Shown here: positions 25,546-34,241 of the stretch, piece after piece
How positions within the stretch are numbered: position 1 is the first letter of the stretch
Layout of the letters: each line of letters begins with the position of its first letter
NCBI RefSeq assembly: GCF_036263595.1
Contig: NZ_DATAGQ010000192.1
Coordinates: 5,701 to 69,700 of the forward strand
DNA from: Geminicoccus sp036263595
GTDB taxonomy: Bacteria; Pseudomonadota; Alphaproteobacteria; Geminicoccales; Geminicoccaceae
Direction of reading: 5' to 3'
Length of the DNA: 64,000 bases
Translations under genes and position numbers: made by a program
Notes under the pieces: generated by a model
The model's input: only the letters and a program-made list of their open reading frames with translations
What the model was told of the DNA's origin: nothing
The model's database searches: none

Positions 25546-26513
25546 GCACGCTCGTCGGCCAAGCGCGGCGCCACGGCTTCCTGGTCGTCCTGGTCCTGAT
25601 CTTCGCTTTCTTCTCGCTCGTGACCCCGCATTTCGCGAGCGGGGCCAATCTCGTCGCGATGCTGCACACCATGGCGCCGGTCGTGCTGATGTCGGCGGGC
25701 ATGGCGCTGGTGGTGCTGGCGGGCAAGCTCGACATCTCGATCGGCTCCATCGCGTTCCTGTCCTCGACGTTCACGGTCCTGCTGATGAACGATCTGGGCG
25801 TTCATCCGGTGATCGCGTTCGCGGCGGCGCTGGTGGCGGGAGCACTGCTGGGGGCGCTGAACGGCTTCATCGTGGTGGTGCTGGGCATCAACCCGCTGAT
25901 CGCGACGCTCGGGACGATGATCGCGTTTCGTGGCGTGGCGCTGCAGCTCACGGGTGCGATCCTGATCCCGCTGCCCGAGAGCGTGCGGGCGCTCGGCAAC
26001 CTGTCGATCGGGCCGGTTTTCGTCGACATCCTGATCGTGGCGCTGCTCGTCCTGGTGATCGACCAGGTGCACCGGCGCACCGTGTTCGGACGGCAGGTCA
26101 ACGCGATCGGCAATGGCGAGGAGGTGGCCGAGCGGATCGGGATCCCGGTGCGCAAACGCCTGTTCCTGGCCTTCGTGCTCTCCGGCCTGCTGGCCTCGAT
26201 CGGCGGGCTGATCGCGCTCGTCCAGGTGGGCTCGATCAGCGCCTATCTCGGCCGGGGCATGGAATTCACCGCCGTGGCGGTCGTGGTGGTGGGCGGGATC
26301 AGCCTGTTCGGCGGGCGGGGCAACATCCTGCCGGGCGTGGTCCTGGGGGCGTTGACCTTCGAGATGATCGAGAACGGGCTCAACCAGATGAGCGCCAACC
26401 CCTACGCCTACCGGCTGGTGACGGGAGCGATCATCTTCGTCGCAATGTATGTCGACGCCTTGAAGTCCGGCCGGCTGCAGTCGGTCCGCAGGGTCGCGCT
26501 GGGTTCTTCATAA
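25542..26513 (+). CDS. Ribose-type sugar ABC transporter permease, second
   Basis: Second RbsC-class permease, 323 residues. It has MSAGMALVVLAGKLDISIGS near residue 50, NPLIATLGTMIAFRG near 118 and GGRGNILPGVVLGAL near the C-terminus. The ATG at 25542 overlaps the ATPase stop; a much longer open frame upstream in the same register is only a shadow of the ATPase. With the first permease it should form the membrane channel. Confidence 0.92.
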   Translation: MSTLVGQARRHGFLVVLVLIFAFFSLVTPHFASGANLVAMLHTMAPVVLMSAGMALVVLAGKLDISIGSIAFLSSTFTVLLMNDLGVHPVIAFAAALVAGALLGALNGFIVVVLGINPLIATLGTMIAFRGVALQLTGAILIPLPESVRALGNLSIGPVFVDILIVALLVLVIDQVHRRTVFGRQVNAIGNGEEVAERIGIPVRKRLFLAFVLSGLLASIGGLIALVQVGSISAYLGRGMEFTAVAVVVVGGISLFGGRGNILPGVVLGALTFEMIENGLNQMSANPYAYRLVTGAIIFVAMYVDALKSGRLQSVRRVALGSS

Positions 26514-26529
26514 GGGGAGGTTGGAAACG

Positions 26530-27519
26530 ATGAACAGACTGACGGGGATGCTGCTGGGAGGTGCCTGCCTGATGGCGGCAGCGCTGCCGGCCAAGGCCGA
26601 GGACTATACGGTGGGCCTGTCCTGGAACGCCATGGACAACCAGCTGCCGGTGAAGTGGCAGGAATACCTGCAGTCCGAGGGCGTGAAGCAGGGCGAGGCG
26701 GCCGGCATCACCTTCAAGTGGGTGATCAACGTCGCCGACGCCGATCCGGCCCGGCAGGCGGCCAACATCGAGGACCTGATCAACCAGGGCGTGGACATGA
26801 TCATCGCCCGCGCCGAGGACGCGGCGGCGATCGGTGCATCGATCCGGGCGGCCCAGCAGGCGGACATCCCGTTCATCACCTTCGACCGCGAATCGGCCAC
26901 GACCAAGCCCACGGCCCATGTCGGCGGCGACAGCTACGACCAGGGCAAGACCACGGCGGAAGCCTTCGTGCAGCTGCTGAAAGACAACAACGTCCAGGGC
27001 AAGTGCATCGAGCTGCAGGGCTCGCTCACCGACATCAACGCGGTGAACCGCTCCAAGGCCTGGCACGAGGTCACCGACAATTCGGGCGTGGTCACCACGC
27101 TCGTCTCGGTGCCCACCGAGTGGAACCCCGACCTGTTCCGCTCCGGCACGGTGAACGCGTTGCGCGCCAACCCGGACGCCAACTGCATGTTCCTGGCCAG
27201 CGACTTCGCGCTCTCTGCCGTGCAGTCGGCGCTGGAAGGGGCGGACAAGTGGGCGCCGCGCGGCGACCCCAAACATGTCTGGATCGCCACGCAGGACGTG
27301 TTCCCGGAAGCGGTCACGGCGATGCAGCAGGGCTATATCGACGTGGGCACGACCTACGACGCCTTCTCCCAGGCGCAGGAGGCGATCCGCGTGGCGATCC
27401 TGATCGCCAAGGGCGAGGAGGTGGACTGCCCGGATGCGGTGTGCCTCGCCAAGGGCCGGCTGGCCACCCAGGAGAACATCGACACGCTGGAGAACCTCTG
27501 GTCGCGTCCGGCGCAGTAG
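26530..27519 (+). CDS. Ribose-type sugar ABC transporter periplasmic binding protein
   Basis: Periplasmic-binding-protein of the RbsB class (Peripla_BP_4), 329 residues. Signal peptide MNRLTGMLLGGACLMAAALP with cleavage expected after AKA near residue 23. The sugar-binding domain includes NIEDLINQGVDMIIARAED, ITFDRESA and VGGDSYDQGK. ATG 26530 follows GGGAGG at a good distance. Being last in its operon is a common position for the binding protein in this arrangement; a strong hairpin follows. Confidence 0.92.
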   Translation: MNRLTGMLLGGACLMAAALPAKAEDYTVGLSWNAMDNQLPVKWQEYLQSEGVKQGEAAGITFKWVINVADADPARQAANIEDLINQGVDMIIARAEDAAAIGASIRAAQQADIPFITFDRESATTKPTAHVGGDSYDQGKTTAEAFVQLLKDNNVQGKCIELQGSLTDINAVNRSKAWHEVTDNSGVVTTLVSVPTEWNPDLFRSGTVNALRANPDANCMFLASDFALSAVQSALEGADKWAPRGDPKHVWIATQDVFPEAVTAMQQGYIDVGTTYDAFSQAQEAIRVAILIAKGEEVDCPDAVCLAKGRLATQENIDTLENLWSRPAQ

Positions 27520-27534
27520 GCGGCTCAGCGACGT

Positions 27535-27563
27535 CCTCCTCCTGCCATGCCGGCAGGAGGAGG
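27535..27563. terminator. Strong bidirectional terminator hairpin
   Basis: Perfect 12-bp arms CCTCCTCCTGCC and GGCAGGAGGAGG with a 5-base loop, placed between the stop of the sugar-binding protein gene (27519) and the stop of the converging MFS gene (27571). No long T-run follows. Confidence 0.75.
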
Positions 27564-27570
27564 ATCCTGT

Positions 27571-28788
27571 TCAGGTGCCGGTCTTCCGCCGCAGGGCCAG
27601 GACCAGGAGCAGGTTGAGGACGGCCAGGATGACCAGCACGCCGAGCAGGCCGTCCGGCTCCAGCCGGGCTGCCAGCACGGCACCGAGCGACGGCGTGACG
27701 GCCTGGGCGACCAGGCTCGGCATGGCCAGCCTGCCCATCATCTCCGCATAGCCCTCCGCACCGAACAGGCTGAGCGGCAGGGTGCCCCGGGCAATTGATT
27801 CCAGGCCGATCCCGGCCCCGTAGAAGACCAGCGTGAGCGCCACGACGGGGAAGCCCGACCAGAGGGCGCCCAGGCCAACGGCGACCGCCAAGGCGGATGC
27901 GATCTTCGTCCAGATCGGATGGTGGTAGCGGGCGATCGCCATTTCCACGGCGCGGGCACCCACCTGCGACGGGCCGACCAGCGCGCCCAGCGCCACCGCC
28001 GCTGCCAGCGCGATTCCGTGCGCCTGCAGGACGGTGAACAGGTGCACCGACATGGCCGTCGAGATCATCGCGCTCATCGTGGTGACGATGGCCAGCAGCA
28101 CGAAGACCGGGCGGGCCGGCCGCGGCATGCGCGCGGGCGGCTGGCCGGAAGGACCCGGTCCGGTCCTCGGATCCGGCCGTAGCGGCGGATTGGCCCTGGG
28201 CAGCGCCATGACATAGACCGGGACGGCCACGAGAAGCTGGATCACGGCATAGACGAGGCAGGTCCCGCGCCATCCCACTTCCGACACCAGCAGGGCCGAC
28301 AAGGGCCAGCACACCGTGCTGGCGAACCCGCCGAACAGGGTCAAAGTGGTGATCGCCTGGCGGGCTCCCTGGCCGTAGATCCGGCCGAGCGTGGCAAAGG
28401 CCGCGTCATAGAGGCCCGCTCCCATCCCCAGGCCCAGGATCACCCAGCCGGCCAGGAAGACCGGCAGGCCGGGTGCGATGGCCAGGATCGTCAGGCCGAT
28501 GACCAGTAGGAGGGCGCTCAGCACGAGCACCGGCCGTCCGCCGCGACGCTCGATGGAACGACCGACCATCGGCGAGACCAGACCGGCAATGAGCAGGCCC
28601 AGCGACAGCCCGCCGACGATCCAGGCGAGCGGCCAGCCCGTGTCTCGCATGACCGGCTGGGCCAGGACGGCCAGCAGGTAGTAGGAGGAGCCCCAGGCGA
28701 GGATCTGCGTGATGCCCAGGGCCGGGATGATCACGATCCGGCGGGCGGGCAGCCCGTGCGGGTCCGCCGCTGCGATCCGCCCGGCCAT
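27571..28788 (-). CDS. MFS transporter at the end of the PadR/flavoprotein operon
   Basis: Twelve-segment major facilitator protein of 405 residues, with the GRSIERRGGRPVL cytoplasmic loop between segments 2 and 3 that typifies the superfamily. The start ATG is 3 bp after the flavoprotein stop, so the two are co-transcribed. MFS exporters of the ArsK type occur beside arsenic genes, and this may be one, but no diagnostic residue can be cited; its few cysteines (in ASTVCWPL and WRGTCLVY) are not an obvious metalloid site. Cargo could be the product of the adjacent flavoprotein. Confidence 0.82.
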   Translation of the reverse strand: MAGRIAAADPHGLPARRIVIIPALGITQILAWGSSYYLLAVLAQPVMRDTGWPLAWIVGGLSLGLLIAGLVSPMVGRSIERRGGRPVLVLSALLLVIGLTILAIAPGLPVFLAGWVILGLGMGAGLYDAAFATLGRIYGQGARQAITTLTLFGGFASTVCWPLSALLVSEVGWRGTCLVYAVIQLLVAVPVYVMALPRANPPLRPDPRTGPGPSGQPPARMPRPARPVFVLLAIVTTMSAMISTAMSVHLFTVLQAHGIALAAAVALGALVGPSQVGARAVEMAIARYHHPIWTKIASALAVAVGLGALWSGFPVVALTLVFYGAGIGLESIARGTLPLSLFGAEGYAEMMGRLAMPSLVAQAVTPSLGAVLAARLEPDGLLGVLVILAVLNLLLVLALRRKTGT

Positions 28789-28791
28789 GGT

Positions 28792-30198
28792 TCAGCAGCA
28801 GCCGGCTGTGGCGCCAACCGGTTCCGATGCCGGCTCGCTGCAGCCGCACCCTGCCAGCCCCTCCGCCTTGGCCGATGCATCCTGGGCGCAGCAGGCGGCC
28901 ACCCCGGCTGGTGCCGGCCCGTTGCAGCAGGCCGAGGCCTTGTCCGGCACCGGGCCGCTGCAGATGCCGGTCTCGGGCAGGACGAGCTCGACCCGCCGGG
29001 CCGCCTCCTCGTCGCCGGCCAGATGCGCCACCACGGACCGGGCCTGCTCGTGCCCGGTCGCCAGCAGGAAGGTGGGCGCGCGACCATACGACTTCATGCC
29101 GAGGATGAAGAAGCCAGCCTCCGGCTGGGCGAGCTCGGCTGCGCCATGGGGCCGGACGGTGCCGCAGGAGTGCTCGTTCGGGTCGATGAGCGGTGCCAGG
29201 ATGCGCGGGCATTCCAGCGCAGGATCGAGGTCGAGGCGCAGCTCGTGCAGGAAGCCGAGGTCGGGGCGCAGGCCGGTGGCGACGATCAGCTCATCGGCTT
29301 CGATGGCCTCCTCGCCGCCAGCGCCCAGGCCGACGAGCAGCAGGGAGCCGCCTTGCCCACGTTCGATGCGGTCGAGGGCGAAGGGTGCAACCGGACGGAC
29401 GACCCCTTGCTCGACGAATTGCCTCGCCTGCGTGCCCAGTGCGCCCCGCTGCGGCAGCTGGTCGGCGGCACCGCCGCCAAAGCTGCGCTGGAGGCTCGCG
29501 CGCCGCACGGCCCAGGTTAGGTGCGTCGCAGGCTCCTGCGTCTTGAGCTCCGCCAGGCTCAGCAGGCTGCCGATCGCCGAATCGCCGGCACCCAGCACCA
29601 GGATCCGTCTGCCGGCATAGCGTTGCCGCTCGGCACCCAGCACGTCCGGCATGCCGTAGCGGATATGGCCGGCAGCCGCGCGCTCGCCGATGGCCGGCAG
29701 CCCGCTGGCACCAGCCGGGCTGGGGGAGAGCCACGTGCCCGATGCGTCCAGGACGGCCCGCGCGAAGAAGCGCCGCTCGGCCCCGTCGGCCTCGACGACA
29801 TGGATCTCGAACGGCTGCGCCGCGCGGCCCGGGGTCTTCACCTTGCCGAGGCCGGTCCGGCCGATGCCGACTACCCGGGAGCGCAGGTGCAGGTGCGGGG
29901 CGATCTCGGGAAGTGCGGCCAGCGGCTCCAGGTAGCGCTCAGCCAGCTCGGTGCCGGTCGGAAAGGCATCGTCCTGGGGCGACTGCCAGCCATGCCGTTC
30001 CAGTAGGGCCACGGCGGCACGGTCGAGGTTCAGGCTCCAGTTCGAGAACATGGGCACGTGGCCCCAGTCGCGCACGGCGGCGCCGACCTTCTCGCCCGCT
30101 TCCAGGATGACCGGGACGATGCCGTAGCCCAGCAGATGAGCTGCTGCGGCGAGGCCGATCGGGCCGGCACCGATCACGACGACAGGAAGCTCGTTCAC
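28792..30198 (-). CDS. FAD/NAD(P)-dependent oxidoreductase with cysteine-rich C-terminal tail
   Basis: Flavoprotein of 468 residues. The FAD motif VVIGAGPIGLAAAAHLLGYG is at about 6-25 and an NADP-type motif RRILVLGAGDSAIGSL near the middle, the layout of flavin monooxygenase-like ArsO proteins. The last 60 residues are a low-complexity tail of Ala/Pro/Gly with cysteine pairs CC, CC, CGC and a terminal CC. The tail looks like a metal or metalloid site added to the enzyme. GTG at 30198 is preceded by GGAGAAGG, the best ribosome site; the open frame further upstream is not conserved. It lies between a PadR regulator and an MFS exporter, next to ars genes. The reaction is unknown. Confidence 0.8.
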   Translation of the reverse strand: MNELPVVVIGAGPIGLAAAAHLLGYGIVPVILEAGEKVGAAVRDWGHVPMFSNWSLNLDRAAVALLERHGWQSPQDDAFPTGTELAERYLEPLAALPEIAPHLHLRSRVVGIGRTGLGKVKTPGRAAQPFEIHVVEADGAERRFFARAVLDASGTWLSPSPAGASGLPAIGERAAAGHIRYGMPDVLGAERQRYAGRRILVLGAGDSAIGSLLSLAELKTQEPATHLTWAVRRASLQRSFGGGAADQLPQRGALGTQARQFVEQGVVRPVAPFALDRIERGQGGSLLLVGLGAGGEEAIEADELIVATGLRPDLGFLHELRLDLDPALECPRILAPLIDPNEHSCGTVRPHGAAELAQPEAGFFILGMKSYGRAPTFLLATGHEQARSVVAHLAGDEEAARRVELVLPETGICSGPVPDKASACCNGPAPAGVAACCAQDASAKAEGLAGCGCSEPASEPVGATAGCC

Positions 30199-30241
30199 AG
30201 GACCTTCTCCATCTATGCATCGGCCATCGAGGCTACAGGAC

Positions 30242-30262
30242 AAAAAAAGACTAGCGGCAGCA
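30242..30262 (-). terminator. Possible attenuator between padR and the flavoprotein gene
   Basis: Read on the minus strand, a short imperfect stem GACTGC...GCTAGTC is followed by seven T, a rarity in this G+C-rich sequence. It overlaps the padR stop. It could partly terminate transcription so that regulator and enzyme are made in different amounts. The stem is weak. Confidence 0.35.
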
Positions 30263-30667
30263 GTCGGACGGCTTGGGTGCCAGGACCAGCCGCTCGGTGT
30301 CGACCAGCGCACGGGTGACGTCCATCCAGGCATCCACACCCACGGCGAAGGCCTCCCTGCCCTTGTCGGTGAGCGTGTAGGTCTTGCGCTGGCGGCCGGA
30401 GACCACGCTCGCCTCGGAGGTCACGTAGCCGCCCTCCTCGAACTCGCGCAGCACCGGATAGATCGTGCCCTCGGTGGGGGAGCAGCAGCCATTGGTGACG
30501 CGCTCGACCGCGCGGGTGATCTCGTAGCCATGCATCGGCCGCTCGTGCAGCACGCACAGGATGAAGAACTTGGACAGGCTCATCTTGATCGTGCCGGTCC
30601 AGTAGGCCCGACTGGTATAGTCGGGCGCCTCGCGCGGCACGGCTCGTAGAGCGGGTTTCCTGGTCAT
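30251..30667 (-). CDS. PadR family transcriptional regulator with paired cysteines
   Basis: Protein of 138 residues. The PadR winged-helix domain is clear: FFILCVLHERPMHGYEITRA (about 34-53), TEGTIYPVLREFEEGGYV (about 65-82), then GRQRKTYTLTDKGREA. Unusual are two vicinal cysteine pairs, C61-C62 immediately before the wing/recognition region (NGCCSPTEGT) and C136-C137 at the extreme C-terminus (SDCCR), plus C38. Vicinal cysteines bind trivalent arsenic in other regulators, so this may be a metalloid sensor; that is inference. A typical PadR could begin at M29 (position 30583). The gene heads the flavoprotein-MFS operon. Confidence 0.85.
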   Translation of the reverse strand: MTRKPALRAVPREAPDYTSRAYWTGTIKMSLSKFFILCVLHERPMHGYEITRAVERVTNGCCSPTEGTIYPVLREFEEGGYVTSEASVVSGRQRKTYTLTDKGREAFAVGVDAWMDVTRALVDTERLVLAPKPSDCCR

Positions 30668-30675
30668 CGGGAAAG

Positions 30676-30702
30676 CCTATACCTCGATGTCCTATGGGTC
30701 AA
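30676..30702 (-). promoter_or_regulatory. Candidate promoter of the padR operon
   Basis: On the minus strand TTGACC (30697-30702) and TATAGG (30676-30681) are spaced 15 bp, shorter than the ideal 17. Transcription would begin almost at the ATG at 30667, implying a leaderless message or use of the internal start at 30583. The short spacer is reminiscent of regulated promoters. Confidence 0.35.
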
Positions 30703-30763
30703 GATTCGGGCACGGCAGGACGGGGCGGCAGCGTCCGACACGGCTCTTGTCGCCCCCCTGGCG

Positions 30764-31903
30764 TCACCCGCGCTGCGGCACCTTGCGCGCGACCGGGACC
30801 CCGCCGCCTTCCTTTGCGAAATGATGCTGGGTCCGATTCGCGAAGGCGACCAGCGACAGCATGACCGGGACTTCCACGAGTACGCCCACGACCGTCGCCA
30901 GCGCTGCGCCGGACTGGAGGCCGAACAGGCTGATGGCGACCGCCACGGCCAGCTCGAAGAAATTGGACGTGCCGATCAGGGCGCAGGGGGCAGCGACGTT
31001 GAAGGGCACCCGCCACATCCATGCGGCTGCATAGGTGATCCCGAAGATGCCGTAGGACTGGATCAGCAGCGGCACGGCGATCAGGGCGATCAGGACCGGC
31101 TGCTCGAGGATCACCTGACCCTGGAAGCCGAACAGGACGACGACGGTCGCCAGCAGGCCGATCACCGAGAACGGCTTCACCGCCGCCGTGAAACGCGCAA
31201 CGGCGGTTTCCGCGCCTGCCTCCCGGTCGGCGCTGGCAACGATCCAGCGGCGGGTGAGCGCGCCGGCGGCAAGCGGGATCAGGATATACAGGGCGACGGA
31301 TAGAAGCAGGGTTTCCCAGGGGACGGTGATGTTGGTGACGCCCAGCAGCAGGGCGACGATCGGCGCGAACGCGAAGATCATGATCACGTCGTTCACCGAC
31401 ACCTGCACGAGCGTATAGGTCGCGTCGCCGCGGGTGAGCTGCGACCAGACGAACACCATCGCGGTGCAGGGGGCAGCACCGAGCAGGATCAGGCCGGCGA
31501 TGTATTGCTGCGCATCGGCGGGCGCGATCAGGCTCGCGAACACATGGTCGAAGAAGAGGACACCGAGCGCTGCCATCGTGAACGGCTTGACCAGCCAGTT
31601 CACGACGACCGTCAGGACCAGTCCCTTCGGCCGGTCGCCGATATGGCGCAGGCTGGCGAAGTCGACCGCGACCATCATCGGATAGACCATCGCCCAGATC
31701 AGGACGGCCACCACCAGGTTGACGGATGCGTACTCCCAGGAGGCCAATACTTCGAAGGCGCCGGGGAACAGGTTGCCGAGCGTGAGGCCCGCGAGGATGC
31801 ACAAGGCCACCCACAAGGAGAGCCATTTCTCGAAGAAGCCGATACCGGCTGCCGGGGATGCCAGCGCATCCGCGGCCCGGTTGGGATGGGTCGTGGTGGT
31901 CAT
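30764..31903 (-). CDS. acr3: Arsenite efflux permease Acr3
   Basis: Inner-membrane As(OH)3 exporter of the Acr3 (BART) family, 379 residues and ten predicted membrane segments. The essential cysteine is visible in GAAPCTAMVFVWS and the conserved glutamate in GVLVEVPVM; SVNDVIMIFAFAP and TSNFFELAVAVA are also family stretches. It is the last gene of arsR-arsC-gapdh-arsJ-acr3, starting 9 bp after arsJ. This is Acr3, not the unrelated ArsB. Confidence 0.95.
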   Translation of the reverse strand: MTTTTHPNRAADALASPAAGIGFFEKWLSLWVALCILAGLTLGNLFPGAFEVLASWEYASVNLVVAVLIWAMVYPMMVAVDFASLRHIGDRPKGLVLTVVVNWLVKPFTMAALGVLFFDHVFASLIAPADAQQYIAGLILLGAAPCTAMVFVWSQLTRGDATYTLVQVSVNDVIMIFAFAPIVALLLGVTNITVPWETLLLSVALYILIPLAAGALTRRWIVASADREAGAETAVARFTAAVKPFSVIGLLATVVVLFGFQGQVILEQPVLIALIAVPLLIQSYGIFGITYAAAWMWRVPFNVAAPCALIGTSNFFELAVAVAISLFGLQSGAALATVVGVLVEVPVMLSLVAFANRTQHHFAKEGGGVPVARKVPQRG

Positions 31904-31912
31904 GATGCTCCG

Positions 31913-33205
31913 CTAGCGCTGGGCGGCCGCAAGCGCCTGCCCGGATGCGCGGTCCTTCGGAAGGAAAGTGGCGATCAGCCAGCTGGCGACCAGGAACAGG
32001 GTCGAGGCGCCCAGGCAGCCGATCACGCCATAGGCCTGGTAGGTCAGGCCGGACAGGAGGCAGCCGACGAGGCGTCCCCCGGCATTGGCCATGTAGTAGA
32101 AGCCGACATCCAGGGTCACCCGCTCGGCCGTGGAATAAGCGAGGATGAGGAAGGAGTGGAGGGAGGAGTTGAGGGCGAACGCCACCCCGAACAGGCCGAG
32201 ACCCACCACCAGCAGCAGCCCCGGATCCAGGACCGACGGGACGGGCCCTTGCGGCTTGGCGGCCGTAACGAGCACGTCCCAGGGCAGGGCTGCCGCCAGG
32301 ACGAGCGCCAGGGCGAGCGGGATGACCGCCAGCACGAGCGCCCAGAGCCTGGCCGCCCGCACCTCGGCGGCCAGGCCCGTGGCCGTGCGCCGGACGAGGC
32401 CGGGGGCGGCTGCCTGGACGAGGCCGTAGCCGATCACCCAGGCGGCGAGGAAAGTCGCGACCTGCATGTAGTGCCAGCCGGCCACGTCGTAGAGGAAGAC
32501 CGGGATGCCCACGACGAACCAGATGTCCCGGGCACCGAACAGGAAGAAGCGGGCGGCGGAGAGCAGGTTGATCTCCGGCGACTTGGAGAACAGCCCCTTG
32601 AGCGGCGCCTTGGCCTTGGTCCGGCCCATCTCTGCCGGCAGGGCCGCCAGGACGAGCGCCAGGATGCAGCCCAGGCAGGCGGCGAGCAGCAGGAGCCCGC
32701 CCTTGAAGCCGAGGGTCGCCAGCAGGAGGCCGCCCAGGAAGAAGCCGATGCCCTTCATTGCGTTCTTCGATCCGGTCAGGATCGCCACCCACCTGAACAG
32801 GGCGCCCTCGGCGTTCTCCGGCACGACCAGCTTGATCGCGCTCTTGGAGCTCATCTTGGTCAGGTCCTTGGCGATCCCGGCCAAGCCCTGCACCGCCACG
32901 GCATAGACGACCGACAGCCAGGCCGGCCATCCGGGGTCGAGCAGCGAGAGGGCGAGCAAGGAGACGATCTGCAGGACCAGCCCGCTATAGAGGGTCAGCT
33001 TCAGCCCGAAGCGTGCGGCGATCCAGCCGCCCAGCAGGTTGGTGAGGATGCCGCAGGCCTCGTAGAGGACGAACAGGGTCGCGACCTGGAACGGCGTGAA
33101 GCCCAGCGTGTAGAAATGCAGCAGCACCAGCATGTGCAGGGCGCCGTCGGTGACGGTCTCGCCCCAATAGGCTGCCGTGACGATGCCGTAGCTGCGCAGA
33201 TTCAT
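31913..33205 (-). CDS. arsJ: ArsJ, organoarsenical (1-arseno-3-phosphoglycerate) efflux MFS
   Basis: MFS protein of 430 residues with the ArsJ pattern: YWGETVTDGALHMLVLLHFY near the N-terminus, LTKMSSKSAIKLVVPE in the central loop and RVTLDVGFYYMANAGGRLVG near the end. ArsJ expels 1-arseno-3-phosphoglycerate, made from arsenate by the adjacent GAPDH, which then breaks down to arsenate outside the cell. ATG 33205 (MNLRSYGIV) lies 10 bp after the GAPDH stop; the extra upstream frame is not conserved. Confidence 0.94.
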   Translation of the reverse strand: MNLRSYGIVTAAYWGETVTDGALHMLVLLHFYTLGFTPFQVATLFVLYEACGILTNLLGGWIAARFGLKLTLYSGLVLQIVSLLALSLLDPGWPAWLSVVYAVAVQGLAGIAKDLTKMSSKSAIKLVVPENAEGALFRWVAILTGSKNAMKGIGFFLGGLLLATLGFKGGLLLLAACLGCILALVLAALPAEMGRTKAKAPLKGLFSKSPEINLLSAARFFLFGARDIWFVVGIPVFLYDVAGWHYMQVATFLAAWVIGYGLVQAAAPGLVRRTATGLAAEVRAARLWALVLAVIPLALALVLAAALPWDVLVTAAKPQGPVPSVLDPGLLLVVGLGLFGVAFALNSSLHSFLILAYSTAERVTLDVGFYYMANAGGRLVGCLLSGLTYQAYGVIGCLGASTLFLVASWLIATFLPKDRASGQALAAAQR

Positions 33206-33215
33206 CCGCCCGGCC

Positions 33216-34241
33216 CTAGCGCTGCAGCGCGCGGCCGACCTTGGCCGCAAGCTCGGTCAGCCGGCAGGCATAGCCCATCTCGTTGTCGTACCAGGCGAAC
33301 ACCTTCACCGACGTGCCGTCCACGACCATGGTCGAGGGGCCGTCGACGATGGCCGAGCGCGTGTCGCTGCGGAAGTCGACCGAGACCAGCGGCCGGTGCT
33401 CGAAGCCCAGGATGTTCTTCAGCGGTCCGTCCGCCGCCGCTGCGCTGAACAGCCCGTTCACCTCCTCAGCACTGGTCGGGCGCTCCACCTCGAACACCGC
33501 GTCGGTGAGCGACGCATTGAGGAGCGGCACGCGGATGGCATGGCCGTTCAGCTTGCCCTGCAACTCCGGGTAGATCAGCCCGATGGCGGTGGCCGAGCCG
33601 GTCGTGGTGGGTACCAGCGAAGCCAGGGCCGAGCGGGCGCGCCGCAGGTCCTTGTGGGGCGCGTCGACCAGCACCTGGGTGTTGGTCACATCGTGGACGG
33701 TCGTGATCGCGCCATGGCGGATCCGGAGGTTATCGTGGATCACCTTGACGACCGGTGCCAGGCAGTTGGTGGTGCAGGAGGCAGCGGTCAGCAGCCGGTG
33801 CTCGGCCGGATCGTAGAGATGGTCGTTGCAGCCCATCACCACGTTCAGGGCACCCTTCTTCACCGGTGCCGCAACGACGACCGTCTTCACGCCGCGGTCG
33901 AAGTAGGGTGCCAACGATTCGGCGGTCACGAACTTGCCGCTGCACTCCAGCACGATGTCGATGCCGAGGTCACCCCATGGCAGGTCGGCCGGCTTCGATG
34001 CCTCGGTGAACGCGATCCGCCGGCCGTCGACCAGGATCGCATCGTCCGCCGGCTCGATCCGGCTCCGCCACCGGCCATGGACGCTGTCGAATTCCAGGAG
34101 GTGGGCGGTCGCCCTTGGACCGCCCTTGATCTCGTTGACATGGACGATGTCCAGCGCCGGCTGGCCGGGGCCCGCACCACCGAAGGCCGCACGGAGCGCC
34201 AGCCGCCCGATCCGGCCCATGCCATTGATCGCGATCCTCAC
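33216..34241 (-). CDS. Glyceraldehyde-3-phosphate dehydrogenase of the ars operon
   Basis: ArsJ-associated GAPDH, 341 residues, which uses arsenate in place of phosphate to make 1-arseno-3-phosphoglycerate for export. NAD motif INGMGRIGRLALRAAFG at the N-terminus, catalytic cysteine in AASCTTNCLAPVVKV, and WYDNEMGYACRL at the end. The start is GTG at 34241, which overlaps the arsC stop (GTGA), a coupled junction. A longer frame upstream is only the shadow of arsC. Its place between arsC and arsJ argues for the dedicated arsenic role rather than glycolysis. Confidence 0.94.
   Translation of the reverse strand: MRIAINGMGRIGRLALRAAFGGAGPGQPALDIVHVNEIKGGPRATAHLLEFDSVHGRWRSRIEPADDAILVDGRRIAFTEASKPADLPWGDLGIDIVLECSGKFVTAESLAPYFDRGVKTVVVAAPVKKGALNVVMGCNDHLYDPAEHRLLTAASCTTNCLAPVVKVIHDNLRIRHGAITTVHDVTNTQVLVDAPHKDLRRARSALASLVPTTTGSATAIGLIYPELQGKLNGHAIRVPLLNASLTDAVFEVERPTSAEEVNGLFSAAAADGPLKNILGFEHRPLVSVDFRSDTRSAIVDGPSTMVVDGTSVKVFAWYDNEMGYACRLTELAAKVGRALQR

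Noticed and set aside
30242..30248. A7 run as a slippage site like the G10 tract
   Set aside because: It lies outside coding sequence, after the padR stop, so slippage would not alter a protein.
30699..32930. 743-codon frame on the minus strand across acr3 and arsJ
   Set aside because: Low-complexity Arg/Gly/Pro/Ala sequence overlapping two recognised transporters in another register.
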